NCBI GenBank assembly: GCA_018398765.1
Contig: JAHBMJ010002033.1
Location: forward strand, 1-23,461
Source of the DNA: Chromera velia
Lineage: Eukaryota; Sar; Chromeraceae
Direction: 5' to 3'
Length of the DNA: 23,461 nucleotides
The notes under the pieces are model-generated. The model had not been told where the DNA came from. It saw nothing but the letters and a program-made list of their open reading frames with translations, and searched no databases. Below are positions 8,970-16,774 of this stretch, piece by piece. The position numbers were made by a program, and so were the translations under genes. The stretch's first letter is position 1. Every line of letters begins with the position of its first letter.

Positions 8970-9279
8970 AAATGTTTTTTTTTTTCGTTGACGGATGTGG
9001 TAGAGACGGCGAAATTCCCGTTTCCTTGCTTTCTTCTCCTCATCTGTGGAAGACGCTGCCGACTGTGTCCAATCTTCCCCTTCCTCACTCTCTGTTGATC
9101 TCTCATCTGTGGATGCCTCCTGCTCTTCTGACTCATTATTTGATTCGGGGAAAGACTTATCGAACAAATCTGCAAACGCCCCTCGGGTGATGGAAGGTGC
9201 CAAGCGTAACAGCTCGACGCCCCCCTGCCAGTGAGCGCACCTCCTGGGTGCAGGTCTCCTGAAGGATTTCCTGTGCTGT
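8235..9279 (-). CDS. Copia protease-like domain with acidic N-terminus
   Basis: Open frame reading upstream to the intron acceptor at 9280; conceptual residue numbering here starts at 9203. Residues 20-60 are Glu/Ser-rich, and 62-75 are basic (RREFRRLYHIRQRKKK type). Residues 79-90 are an Ala-Thr run encoded by a CAG/CAA repeat. Residues 222-250 (VVLDTEDIVPPLIGMKFLEA) match the strand plus I/L-G-M-x-F-L motif of retroviral-type aspartic proteases. A normal D-S/T-G-A is not visible: the best relic is ADPGP at 186-190, before NSMVG. The protease may therefore be inactive or divergent. The domain assignment rests mainly on LIGMKFL and position in the element. Confidence 0.6.
8937..8970. repeat. 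CAG/CAA trinucleotide repeat
   Basis: About eleven CTG or TTG triplets on the plus strand (CAG/CAA on the coding strand). It encodes Ala/Thr in the protease frame and poly-Gln in another frame, where the Gln run is a by-product. Confidence 0.85.
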
Positions 9280-9526
9280 CTGAAAGAATGAATTTCTTCT
9301 GCTTTCTCCCTGCTTGCCTGTCTGATGCCTCTCTACCCTTCCCATTTTCCATTCTCATCTTTATTCTCTCGGCCACTCGTGTATGTCTGATGGCTACTCG
9401 CAAGCAACACCAACCAGTTAAAGTATTGAGAACACATGGCAAAAGAAGAGAAGACGAGTAAGGAGACAAGAGAGCAAGAAACGATCAAATAGGCAGAAAA
9501 ACTGAGAGAATTGCATGCTGACTCAC
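9280..9526 (-). other. Probable intron at the gag-protease boundary
   Basis: On the minus strand the donor reads CTG|GTGAGTC (GT at 9526-9525), and the acceptor is preceded by a pyrimidine stretch, ATTCATTCTTTCAG, ending at 9280. The segment is 247 nt, rich in pyrimidines and unlike the Gly/Arg-rich gag before it. The donor splits a codon after its first base. Direct joining enters a frame reading DSTGNPSGDLHPGG, not the frame of the protease-like ORF, so an alternative acceptor, frameshifting or an indel is needed for a Gag-Pol fusion. Confidence 0.6.
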
Positions 9527-10880
9527 CAGTTTGGTTGTTTCCATCCGTCTGCATGCCCGCTGCAGCCGCAGGTGCCATGTAGTTTGAAGTTCCATCCACT
9601 CTACCGTTCCCTCTGCCTCTGCCTCTGCCTCTGCCTCTGCCTCTGCCTCGCCCCCCACCGTTGGGGTTTCCTCCTCCATGGTTGGGGCCTCCTCTGCCTC
9701 TGTAGCCTCCTCGGTCATTGTTGTTATAGTTGTGGCTTTGCTGTCTGTGTGGAGTTTCGGGTTTCTGAAAGTTTTTCCCTCTGCCCCCCCTTCCTCTCTG
9801 GTGGTTCCTCCCTCTCCCCCGGTAGCTGAATGAACTGCCACCGTTGGGATGCCCTTGCTGGAGCTTCTGCAGTTCGTCGTAGGTAATCATGACGTAGTCC
9901 TTCTTCCCTTGCTGGCCTCCCCCCCCCTTTTCGTCGGGGAAGGCCATTCCGAACGTCGTCGCAAAGAGGGCGCACAGTTCGGCTTCCGTCATGATCCGTC
10001 CGTCTATCAGTCTCTTCAGCTCTTCTCCTCTGAGGACGGACCCACACGCACGAGCCGCCAGAACGTACAAGGAGGTGATCTCGATATCGTTTTCCTTTTC
10101 CTCCATCTTATAGAATACTCTTTTGTTCTGCAGATTGCCTGCGAGATTCTTCATATATACACCGTCCACCCTTCTATCTCCTAGATCCATCTTTCCGATC
10201 GCTCTGTATTTCTTTTGGATGTCATGAATCCAGAGAGGGAAAGGAGTGTCTGTAGGCTTTCCTCTGCGTACAAAATGAAAAACAGACTCTTTGGCTGAGA
10301 GAAACGTAGGCCAGGGATCTTTCACAGTTTGGGATTCGAGCCATCCCCAGAGGCAAAATAGATCTTCTTCATATAGCGTATCTGTACCGAGCGGAGCGAA
10401 GGCAAAATCGAGAGAATCGAAAACATTGCCGCCTAACTGTTTCTTGAGAAAAGTTGTGATCATTTTTCTGTACTTACGGCAACCGGTAGAGTTCTTGTTC
10501 ATGGTGATGGTCGTGAGGCCGCACGCTTTGATGCTTCGGGAAATCGCCATCCTAAGGCGATCGATCCGAGTAGGGTCCGTGCCATCGTAGAGCATTCCTT
10601 GCATCGCCTCGTTGAAGTGGTGAACGACGAGGCCCTTTGTCTCCTCCCAATCTGTTTTAAAGGTCACGGACTTGATGAGAATATCTGGATGATCTCCACC
10701 GAGACCCGCAAGGGTAGTGGGATCACTTACTGCCTCATGCGGATCTTGAGGCTCCACCGTCACGTGCTCAAATTGAATGTCTTTGTCATTCAAGAGCTGA
10801 TCCTTTGCCCGAGTGGCATATGGATCGTTTTTGTCAACTGCCTGCGGCGAGAAATGCCTAGCCTGACTCCTTGCCGCCAT
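9333..10880 (-). CDS. gag: Copia gag (capsid/nucleocapsid precursor)
   Basis: Starts at 10880 in a strong context (GCCATGG). Residues 1-80 are a variable N-terminus. The central part (LVVHHFNEAMQGML, FVRRGKPTDTPFPLWIHDIQ, LYVLAARACGSVLRG) is the predicted helical capsid-like region, placed by its position. From about residue 335 it turns into RGG-type RNA-binding sequence (YRGRGRNHQRGRGGRG, GGGRGRGRGRGRGRGRG), partly from a six-base GGCAGA repeat at 9614-9652. No CCHC zinc knuckle is present; RGG repeats seem to take its place. The last ~65 codons (after NNQTG) lie in the probable intron and encode a hydrophobic stretch, AYLIVSCSLVSLLVF. They are used only if the intron is retained; otherwise coding ends at 9527. 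The frame is intact. Confidence 0.8.
   Translation of the reverse strand: MAARSQARHFSPQAVDKNDPYATRAKDQLLNDKDIQFEHVTVEPQDPHEAVSDPTTLAGLGGDHPDILIKSVTFKTDWEETKGLVVHHFNEAMQGMLYDGTDPTRIDRLRMAISRSIKACGLTTITMNKNSTGCRKYRKMITTFLKKQLGGNVFDSLDFAFAPLGTDTLYEEDLFCLWGWLESQTVKDPWPTFLSAKESVFHFVRRGKPTDTPFPLWIHDIQKKYRAIGKMDLGDRRVDGVYMKNLAGNLQNKRVFYKMEEKENDIEITSLYVLAARACGSVLRGEELKRLIDGRIMTEAELCALFATTFGMAFPDEKGGGGQQGKKDYVMITYDELQKLQQGHPNGGSSFSYRGRGRNHQRGRGGRGKNFQKPETPHRQQSHNYNNNDRGGYRGRGGPNHGGGNPNGGGRGRGRGRGRGRGRGNGRVDGTSNYMAPAAAAGMQTDGNNQTGESACNSLSFSAYLIVSCSLVSLLVFSSFAMCSQYFNWLVLLASSHQTYTSGRENKDENGKWEG
9614..9652. repeat. Six-base GGCAGA repeat in gag
   Basis: About six units of CTGCCT on the plus strand encode alternating Gly-Arg in gag. 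Slippage here would lengthen or shorten the RNA-binding tail without changing frame. Confidence 0.85.
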
Positions 10881-11001
10881 GGCTGCAAATACTCAAGACA
10901 GAAGAACTGACGATGTTCAGACAGAGACTGGAGAAAGAAGAAGAGACTGCTCTGTGCGACGTTTCTCTGACAAACCACCACTCCCCACTTCTGGCTCCAC
11001 C
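10881..11001 (-). promoter_or_regulatory. 5' leader with possible primer-binding site
   Basis: Between the inferred LTR end at 11002 and the gag start. Just inside the LTR the minus strand reads TGGAGCCAGAAGTGGGGAG, which begins TGG as primer-binding sites do. It does not match the usual initiator-Met tRNA primer site of Copia elements, so the primer is uncertain. Confidence 0.35.
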
Positions 11002-11315
11002 TGACAAGACTTTAGGGCTTATAGGTTTTTCCTACGTGGGTAAGTCTATTCCATTAGAGTCCAAGTACGTTTACGCCTTTCCATCAATGATCTACTTCAA
11101 TCAACTGTGATTTCATTTCTTTGCATGCTTTTTGTACGGTTTAATTTAATCAGATGTATATCGCTTTCCATGCATTTAATTCGCTCACTTCCTCGCTCGT
11201 ACTGCGCGGTGCGCGGTGCCGCTGCACGTTGGTGCCTTTATGTTTTATCAGTCTCGCGTTGGTGTGGCTTGGCACGCCTCTCTACGCCGATTTGCCTTCC
11301 ACAAGGGCTTCATCA
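11002..11315 (-). repeat. 5' LTR of the Copia element
   Basis: The right boundary is set by the end of homology with the left copy at TGATG (11311-11315). The left boundary, giving a CA end at 11002, is inferred from the adjacent TGG-starting site. About 314 bp. Only 11235-11315 is confirmed by the other LTR, so the inner edge is tentative. Confidence 0.5.
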
Positions 11316-11337
11316 CAGCCTTCGACTGTGGAGAATA

Positions 11338-11718
11338 GAAGATGCACATAAAAGTTTGGTGGATAGGGCTCAGACACACATCAACGACATGAGAGAATTT
11401 TACTTTCTTGGTTTGAATCCTGAGGAACCACGTGCTCTGCCATCGCGCAGTAGTGCAAAGAAGCAAACATATGCGTGGATCGAATATATTAGTCTTGAGG
11501 AGTATGAATTGTTATGCAAGAATGTGGTCTTAACAAAGGGGCACAAAATTCCGATGCGTGTCTTACGTTATGTGGTAGAGATCTTGAGTGAAGAAGAAGA
11601 CTTTTCAGGGTTGGAGGTGGATCTTCCAGATGTTAGCGATCATGAAAAAGCTTCCTCTGGTTTTTTTTCTGCTAGTTCTTCTGTTTCAAATGACTCTAAG
11701 TCTGACAAAGAGGACTGA
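11338..11718 (+). CDS. ORF fragment of unknown function next to the 5' LTR
   Basis: The plus frame is open from inside the LTR, but the part with coding character begins near 11338: EDAHKSLVDRAQTHINDMRE, then FYFLGLNPEEPRALPS, KKQTYAWIEYISLEEYELLC and HKIPMRVLRYVVEIL. It ends in an acidic, Ser-rich tail (SEEEDFSGLEVDLPDVSD, NDSKSDKED) with TGA at 11716-11718. No family recognised. The upstream part is probably missing because the Copia element inserted there. It could be the last exon of a host gene or a piece of another mobile element. Confidence 0.45.
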   Translation, partial: EDAHKSLVDRAQTHINDMREFYFLGLNPEEPRALPSRSSAKKQTYAWIEYISLEEYELLCKNVVLTKGHKIPMRVLRYVVEILSEEEDFSGLEVDLPDVSDHEKASSGFFSASSSVSNDSKSDKED

Positions 11719-11888
11719 ATGTATTGTAATTAGCCCTGAATTATGCTAATTGTATGTTAAATACGTTTGAATGTCATTTAATTTTTAATATAATTCAAAA
11801 TTAATCGAATAATTCGTTGAGTAACCTATGCATAACCCATTCATACTTGTTATAACATATTTTAACTATTTTACAACTACTAAAAACT

Positions 11889-12067
11889 ATAGAATAACTA
11901 AATACAACTGTTAAACAACTGAATCTAACTGCTAGGCAGCTGAATCTAACCGCTAGGCAGGTAAAGATGACCGCTAGGCAGGCAAAGAACACTGCTAGGC
12001 AGGCAAAGGGTACCGCTAGGCAGCCCAACGGTACCACTAGGCAGCCAAAAGGTACCGCTAGGCAAGA
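11889..12067. repeat. 21-bp tandem repeat (GCTAGGCAG)
   Basis: GCTAGGCA or one-base variants start at 11931, 11952, 11973, 11994, 12015, 12036 and 12057, exactly 21 bp apart. Degenerate units extend left to about 11889. Both strands stay open over it because 21 is a multiple of three, giving seven-residue repeats (plus: TARQAKG type; minus: CLAVPFA type). No independent sign of translation. Confidence 0.9.
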
Positions 12068-12709
12068 ACAAACAGGGTTAGAGTTCACTGCTAGCAAGCC
12101 TTACAAAGGGTTAATTACATTTAAACAATCAGTTGGCTCTTCAGTGTTGACCTACTCCAAAGGGGTCCGTGGCCCCCCTATTTTAGTGTGCTAGCAACCA
12201 GTGTAAGAAGAGAAGGAGAAATGAATGAGGGGTTGACAGGGACCGTAGCCGCCTGTCCGACCTTGACTGGTGATATAAAGCGAACGAAGCCTGGTGCTTC
12301 GGTAGTGGCATGTCTAATGGAGCCAAAGGTTCTACGGTAAAGTACCTGGTCTGGTCTTAGAAGGTAAAAGGTTGCATTAGGACTCTGTTGACAGCTAATC
12401 TCGCGATCTGGCACCCTCAGAAAGAGAATAAAAGAAAGAAGAAGAAAAAAAAAAAAAAGAATTGTAGAGAAAAGAAAGCGACAGGCTCACTGCATGTGTT
12501 TGACCAACCGTGACTCCGCTGTCTGTATTTACACTGCTCTGTCGATCAATTTCTCATCGCTGTACATGACTTATTTGCTTTGCCCGGTTAGGTCTTTGAG
12601 TATTCCTAGGAGTATTCAGCTATATTTCTGAAAAGTACTAGGCTCTAGCATAGAAGAGAACTTACTAAAGGAGGATTCAAATCATCAGGGTTGCTTTTCT
12701 GATCTAGTC
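12068..12709. other. Stretch without recognised gene
   Basis: A 78-codon minus frame (12178-12414) reads LLRPDQVLYRRTFGSIRHAT and FVRFISPVKVGQAATVPV. I cannot assign it. A poly-A run lies at 12444-12459. No other signals seen. Confidence 0.35.
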
Positions 12710-12727
12710 TACCGGCAATTGCCGGTA
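12710..12727. repeat. 18-bp perfect palindrome
   Basis: TACCGGCAATTGCCGGTA, followed at once by ACCGGTAA. A related TTTACCGGTAAAA lies at about 14209-14221. It may be a protein-binding site or the tip of a repeat family with CCGG-containing ends. Confidence 0.7.
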
Positions 12728-13308
12728 ACCGGTAATGGCCTCAGTCTGCCTTCCTTTTACCGACAAAAAAAATAATAAAAATTAGGATTAAAAAAAAAAG
12801 TTTCGCTTGCAGTACCAACCTTCAAAAACATGTTTTTAAGTGTTTATTGGCATTTAAAAAGCCTATTCACATATAAAAAAAAATAAAAAAAATATTAAAA
12901 ATATATAAATTTCTAACTGCTTCACCCCTATAAGTGGCAAAAAGTTCTAACAGCTTTATGCCAGCATCTGTCCAACAAGTACTCTCTTTTTTGACTTTGC
13001 TTCATCTCTCACTGTTCTGCTTCTCTGTATATCAGGCCTTGACCGTTGTTAGAGAGCGATCAAAGTAAGAGACGGAAAAAGTCTACTTCTTTCTGAAAAA
13101 CGAGGAGATGATAAGCCTGCGGCTCTGTACTTGTGCACTGCCAGCCCCTGTCCGGTTTACTGAGGGGGGAGGAGTAAGAAGAACATTGCCTCCTCGAGCT
13201 CCTCCCGTGGTGCGGCTGGGTCTATGGCTGGGTGGTCTCGGACAGAAAGAGGAAGGGGCGGATGCTAAGGGCGGGTATGGCTGCTGCACCACGGCTGTAA
13301 AAAGAAGC
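12728..13308. other. AT-rich stretch without recognised gene
   Basis: Poly-A and ATA runs at 12765-12910, then mixed sequence. The open frames at 13083-13292 (minus) and 13108-13545 (plus) are Pro-, Gly- and Arg-rich and run into the GA microsatellite. No domain recognised. Confidence 0.4.
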
Positions 13309-13327
13309 TGGAGAGAGAGAATGAGAA

Positions 13328-13403
<76 letters not shown>
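13309..13403. repeat. (GA)n microsatellite
   Basis: A nearly pure GAGA run of about 75 bp with a few AA interruptions, giving Arg-Glu repeats on the plus strand and Ser-Leu repeats on the minus strand as by-products. Confidence 0.95.
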
Positions 13404-13430
13404 TCGCTCTCCCTACCATAGGACCAAACA

Positions 13431-13756
13431 GCTTCCGTTCACGCTGTTGCTTTCCTTGTCTCTGTTCACCTATACGCACAGGCCCAAATTGCCACCTAAT
13501 CGACTTCCGTTCACACACTTGCCATCCCTGTCTCCGTCCGCTTAATTATAATTATACACAAAGGTCCACTCGCCTTTCGTTCCCATACTCGCTCTTCCTG
13601 TCTCTGTCTGCTCATACATAAACCTAATTGCCTTTTGTTCACATACTTGCCCTCCCTGTCTCTATAAACGCCCAACCGCCTTTCGTTCACATACTCGCTT
13701 TCCCTGTCTCTGTTCGCTTATTTACTTATGATTCTTTCATGTCTGCTTGCTTACAG
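13431..13756 (+). repeat. Five imperfect pyrimidine-rich repeats, probably intronic
   Basis: Units containing GCCTTTCGTTCACATACTCG and CCCTGTCTCTGTTCGC start at about 13431, 13502, 13572, 13630 and 13678. The spacing shrinks from 71 to 48 bp. The block ends in CTTGCTTACAG, a good splice acceptor directly before an ATG. The repeats probably lie in an intron or 5' untranslated region. Confidence 0.7.
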
Positions 13757-14065
13757 ATGGCAAATCTTTACCCTCCTGGGTCTCCAGAGTTAGAGGCCCT
13801 TCGAGGCCTCAGACATCAGCTTTTAGCAGCGGGTCTTTCTTTGGAGGCTGGAGCACTAGATTGGGGGGACCGCCCAAACTTTGAGGCGGACTCTTTCCGT
13901 TGTTGGAATCACGTGGGTGCATCTGTCTGGGCCAGCTGTGGTCATTGCGGCCAGCGGTTCTCTGTTTTTGGGTGCCAAGTGCAAGACGGGACCCATTCTA
14001 GGACTCATCGCTTCGACCTGCGTCATCTTCAAGCACACTGGCCATATAGCTGTCCCTACAGATGA
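13757..14065 (+). CDS. 102-aa Cys/His-rich protein or last exon, unknown
   Basis: Begins ATGGCAAATC immediately after the acceptor TTACAG and ends TGA at 14063-14065. The frame also stays open upstream into the repeats, so this may be an internal start in a longer frame or the last exon of a gene. Residues 1-40 read MANLYPPGSPELEALRGLRH and a Leu/Ala-rich helix. The second half holds CWNH, CGHCGQRFSVFGC, then HSRTHRFDLRHLQAHW and SCPYR. The C-x2-C and H-x3-H pairs suggest a zinc-binding fold like a C2H2 or BED finger with a long spacer (inference). No known family recognised. Confidence 0.5.
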   Translation: MANLYPPGSPELEALRGLRHQLLAAGLSLEAGALDWGDRPNFEADSFRCWNHVGASVWASCGHCGQRFSVFGCQVQDGTHSRTHRFDLRHLQAHWPYSCPYR

Positions 14066-15597
14066 CGCATTCAATTTGACTTTTTGAATTAACTTTAAGT
14101 CTAGCCTTAAGTGATTGATTGATTGACCCATAATCTAGAACTTAGGTTATTGAAAAGTGTTAGTGACTATTAGAATTCTGCCAAGTCTTTGCCAACTGCC
14201 AGTAAACTTTACCGGTAAAACAGAGTGGACCCTAAAGTAGAACTTAGTGGAATTCAAAGTGACTTTTAAATTTACTATATTCTAGCTTCATTATAAAGTA
14301 AAACTAGGTTGCTTAAAGCAATCTAGAGCATTTTAAAGCATTTAAAATCGTTACTCCTGTGCGAATCTGCTTAAATGTGCTCAAAAGACTGGTTGATTAG
14401 CTAGGGTGCATGGTAGGAAAAATTATGATCACCGTGGCATGTAGAAGTTAGTGAATGTTACCTGCAAAGAAATACACAGGCACAACACTAATGAATACGC
14501 TCAAAAGTAATGTTTAGCACCGCCAATCAACTACAAAGAATTGCTTTTTCTGTAAGGGAAACAGTGCAGGAAGGAGGGCTTCACAGCTAGGCTGGTCAGA
14601 CCGGATAGGAAGCGGTCAGCAGGGGTTGGACAGGATTCCGAAGAACAGAGCACAGAGACAACATAATTCTTTTCACAAAGAAGTCACACTACACAGTGCA
14701 AAAGCTTGTAAATCGTTCTGCGTGTGTCAATGAGAAACTGTGAAAAAGAAGGACAGGTCCGTAGATAGATCCAGATGTTTAGACGGAGACCAGTACGGAG
14801 TGCCACAAATGAGAAAGGATGAACGAGTAAGGAGCACTTGCGTTGGGATAGTATGGACTGCTTTCAAAGACTGATACACACGGAGCAAGTGGAAGATATT
14901 CAAATGCATGAAAGCTGAGCGATTGGTCTGGGTGGAAAAATGTTTGGCACGACTGAGAGCTGTGCAAAGCTTCAGAAAAGGCGGTCAAAAAATGAAAGCT
15001 CTAGCAGACTCTCCATCGACCCTCTCTCAGTGACCTCCCTTGTGCGTTTCTGTCAAGCTCCTAGCAGAACAAAGAAGCTGGATGCTAAGTAAATCATCAT
15101 GCAAAGCGAGAGAGCGAGCCGCACTTCTTTAACTGACCTGCAGGTGTCCCCAAGTCTCCGTCCACCAACACATGCAAACACGGAGAGACGGGCGTTCACG
15201 CTTTGTGCAGTTAAGGAAGCACTTCTGTCTAGCTTATTCTGCGTGCACAAGGTCCCAAAGAAAAGACCAAGAGCTTAAGAAGCAGCGGGTCCGGACAGGC
15301 TGACCTGGGGGTTGACCGCGGGGCTCCGAAGACTGTGACCTGCAAGGAAAGAGTAAGGAGAGCGATGAGGGCAGCAGTACTTTAACACCTAGATAAGGCC
15401 AGCAGCCCTTCCCCGCTTGAACAGGAGGAGCAGCAGCAAGCAGGAAGACGTTGGAAGCAAGATCAAGACGGCTGGTCTCCACTGGACCCACCTGCAAGCT
15501 CCACTTCGTGCCGACTCGAGGTGACCCAGCAACTGTTGTTGTAGCCGTCTCCTCCAGAGCCCCGAAAGTGCACTCCCGAAAAAAAAGTCAAAACCGA
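14066..15597. other. Long stretch without recognised gene
   Basis: AT-rich to about 14500, then mixed. The minus frames at 14727-14988, 15053-15250 and 15234-15640 are short, Ser/Leu-rich and show no domain. No element ends, tRNA boxes or clear splice-site pairs were found by eye. Confidence 0.4.
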
Positions 15598-15656
15598 GAA
15601 AACGCTCTGTCAAATATCTTCTTAAACCATCAAAAAACATCTAACAGAGCGTTTTT
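15598..15656. repeat. Hairpin, 13-bp stem
   Basis: AAAAACGCTCTGT (15598-15610) pairs perfectly with ACAGAGCGTTTTT (15644-15656) across a 33-nt loop. The right arm ends in a T run, which gives a terminator-like look on the plus strand. In a eukaryotic genome it could be an RNA gene end or the end of a small element. Confidence 0.6.
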
Positions 15657-15693
15657 TGTGGCAACATTTCTGTGGGAAAAGTCTGTTTGCTCA

Positions 15694-15932
15694 GAGGTTC
15701 AGAACTCCGCAGTTTTGAACCTGTGGACCTTCAAGACGGGCAAGAGATTTCAGACCCGATTATTGGCCGACAGAGGCAAAGTCGGCTGCGTGCATCGAAG
15801 GAGCAGGGTGCTGCCACCCCCTCTGGCCCCGTGGCAGCGCCTTCCGGACCCACGATAAGCCCATGTCTGGACCTGGCGGCGGGGGGGTTTGACCCCCCTG
15901 GCCCAAGGTTCAGAAGTGCAGACTTCTGAACC
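15694..15932. mobile_element. Possible small element bounded by two related hairpins
   Basis: GGTTCAGAACT-CCGC-AGTTTTGAACC at 15694-15719 and GGTTCAGAAGT-GCAG-ACTTCTGAACC at 15907-15932 are each 11-bp stems with 4-nt loops, and they share the same outer sequence. Paired palindromic ends about 240 bp apart would fit a tiny non-autonomous element. No target duplication was identified, so this is a suggestion only. Confidence 0.35.
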
Positions 15933-16294
15933 TCGGGGGGGGGGGGTGTCCGACCTAACTCGAGGTCCCTCACCCAAAACAGTCACTATTCCATAAATCC
16001 ATACGGTGTGCCCGCCCCGCGTATCTCAATAAGATGCGGCGGCGGGTCTGGTGGTGGGCACTTCCATATTGAACCCTTACAATTTCCCAGAGAAGTGTAT
16101 CAGTTCAGCGCTTTTGCTTTGTTACCTGCGAGTAGTGTATCTATCCATCAGCTTAAATAGACTTGAGTATATATATGCGTGTCTTCCGTTGAGCTGGGTT
16201 TGAGTATGATTCTTGAGCGGCTGTGCTTTCAGTCTGTCTACGCGCATGCTCGATTGTGTTCGAGATATCGCGAGGGCGCGATTTCTTTGCCGGT
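15933..16294. other. Stretch without recognised gene, before a polypurine tract
   Basis: If the LTR at 16309 is a 3' LTR, this would be the end of a Ty3/Gypsy internal region, but no integrase or other frame is visible. The GC-rich piece TCGCGAGGGCGCGA lies at 16268-16281. Confidence 0.35.
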
Positions 16295-16306
16295 GAGAGG
16301 GGGGGA
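16295..16306 (+). promoter_or_regulatory. Polypurine tract before an LTR
   Basis: GAGAGGGGGGGA-type purine run immediately upstream of a TG-starting LTR, as needed to prime plus-strand DNA synthesis in LTR retrotransposons. Confidence 0.6.
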
Positions 16307-16308
16307 TG

Positions 16309-16769
16309 TGTAGTGTCCTACCTCCCGCTGCCGCCGTTCGGTGCCTCTCGTATGCACGCCGCCTTTGCTTCCATCGCCCGCCACCGCGTTCTATCTATTT
16401 AGCCCTGGAAAGCTTGTCTTTGCGTTTATGCCGGGACCAGTCAGATTTAATTAGAGTCATTATCTGCCCTCAGCCGTCTCACTGAGATCGTTCGTTCCGT
16501 TTGTCCAGTCATGAGTCTGTCTTCTCTCAGCAGCGCTAGCAGAAATTCAAGTTCAACTTCGAACTGTGAATCCTCTCAACTCTACAAAGGGCTAAGGATT
16601 TATCTATATCCAATCCTTTAGCTGACTGAGATCTTCAGACTGAGCTAAAGTCTGGAGAGTTTATAGATCTCAGACTGTCTCTCTGTCTAGGCCGCGTCTC
16701 TGGGTCTAGCTCTCCGTCTGTCCTTCCACTACCCCTAGCCACTACCCAAAGCAGCAGGAAGGTGTTACA
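16309..16769 (+). repeat. LTR (461 bp), probably Ty3/Gypsy 3' LTR
   Basis: Starts TGTAGTGTCCT and ends AAGGTGTTACA. The ends are short imperfect inverted repeats (TGTA...TACA) and carry TG/CA. A polypurine tract precedes the start. The interior is pyrimidine-rich with CTATTTAG near 16394 as a TATA-like box. No partner LTR lies in the window, so it is either the 3' end of a decayed element or a solo LTR. The family assignment follows from the TGTA-ends plus G-run arrangement and is tentative. Confidence 0.6.
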
Positions 16770-16774
16770 GCCAG

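Larger units (their letters stand above)
2615..11315 (-). mobile_element. Degenerate Ty1/Copia-type LTR retrotransposon
   Basis: Minus-strand element with the order LTR, gag, protease, integrase, reverse transcriptase, RNase H, LTR remnant. Integrase lying before reverse transcriptase defines the Copia order. The gag frame is intact for over 500 codons. Pol carries six in-frame stops (6712, 6286, 5763, 4341, 3858 and 3792, lowest plus coordinate of each) and frameshifts near 8200, 5925 and 3605, so this copy cannot make a full Pol. A DNA transposon sits at 6956-7948. LTR divergence of about 10 percent over the 81 comparable bases points to an old insertion. Confidence 0.9.

Noticed and set aside
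8873-9469. Poly-Gln ORF on the minus strand as a separate gene
   Set aside because: It overlaps the protease-like ORF and the intron; the Gln run is the CAG repeat read in another frame. Part of it may still be the spliced gag continuation.
11967-12194. Plus-strand TARQAKG-repeat protein
   Set aside because: A direct product of the 21-bp array, with open frames on both strands.
13222-13545. Arg-Glu and Ser-Leu repeat proteins
   Set aside because: Encoded by the GA microsatellite in both directions.
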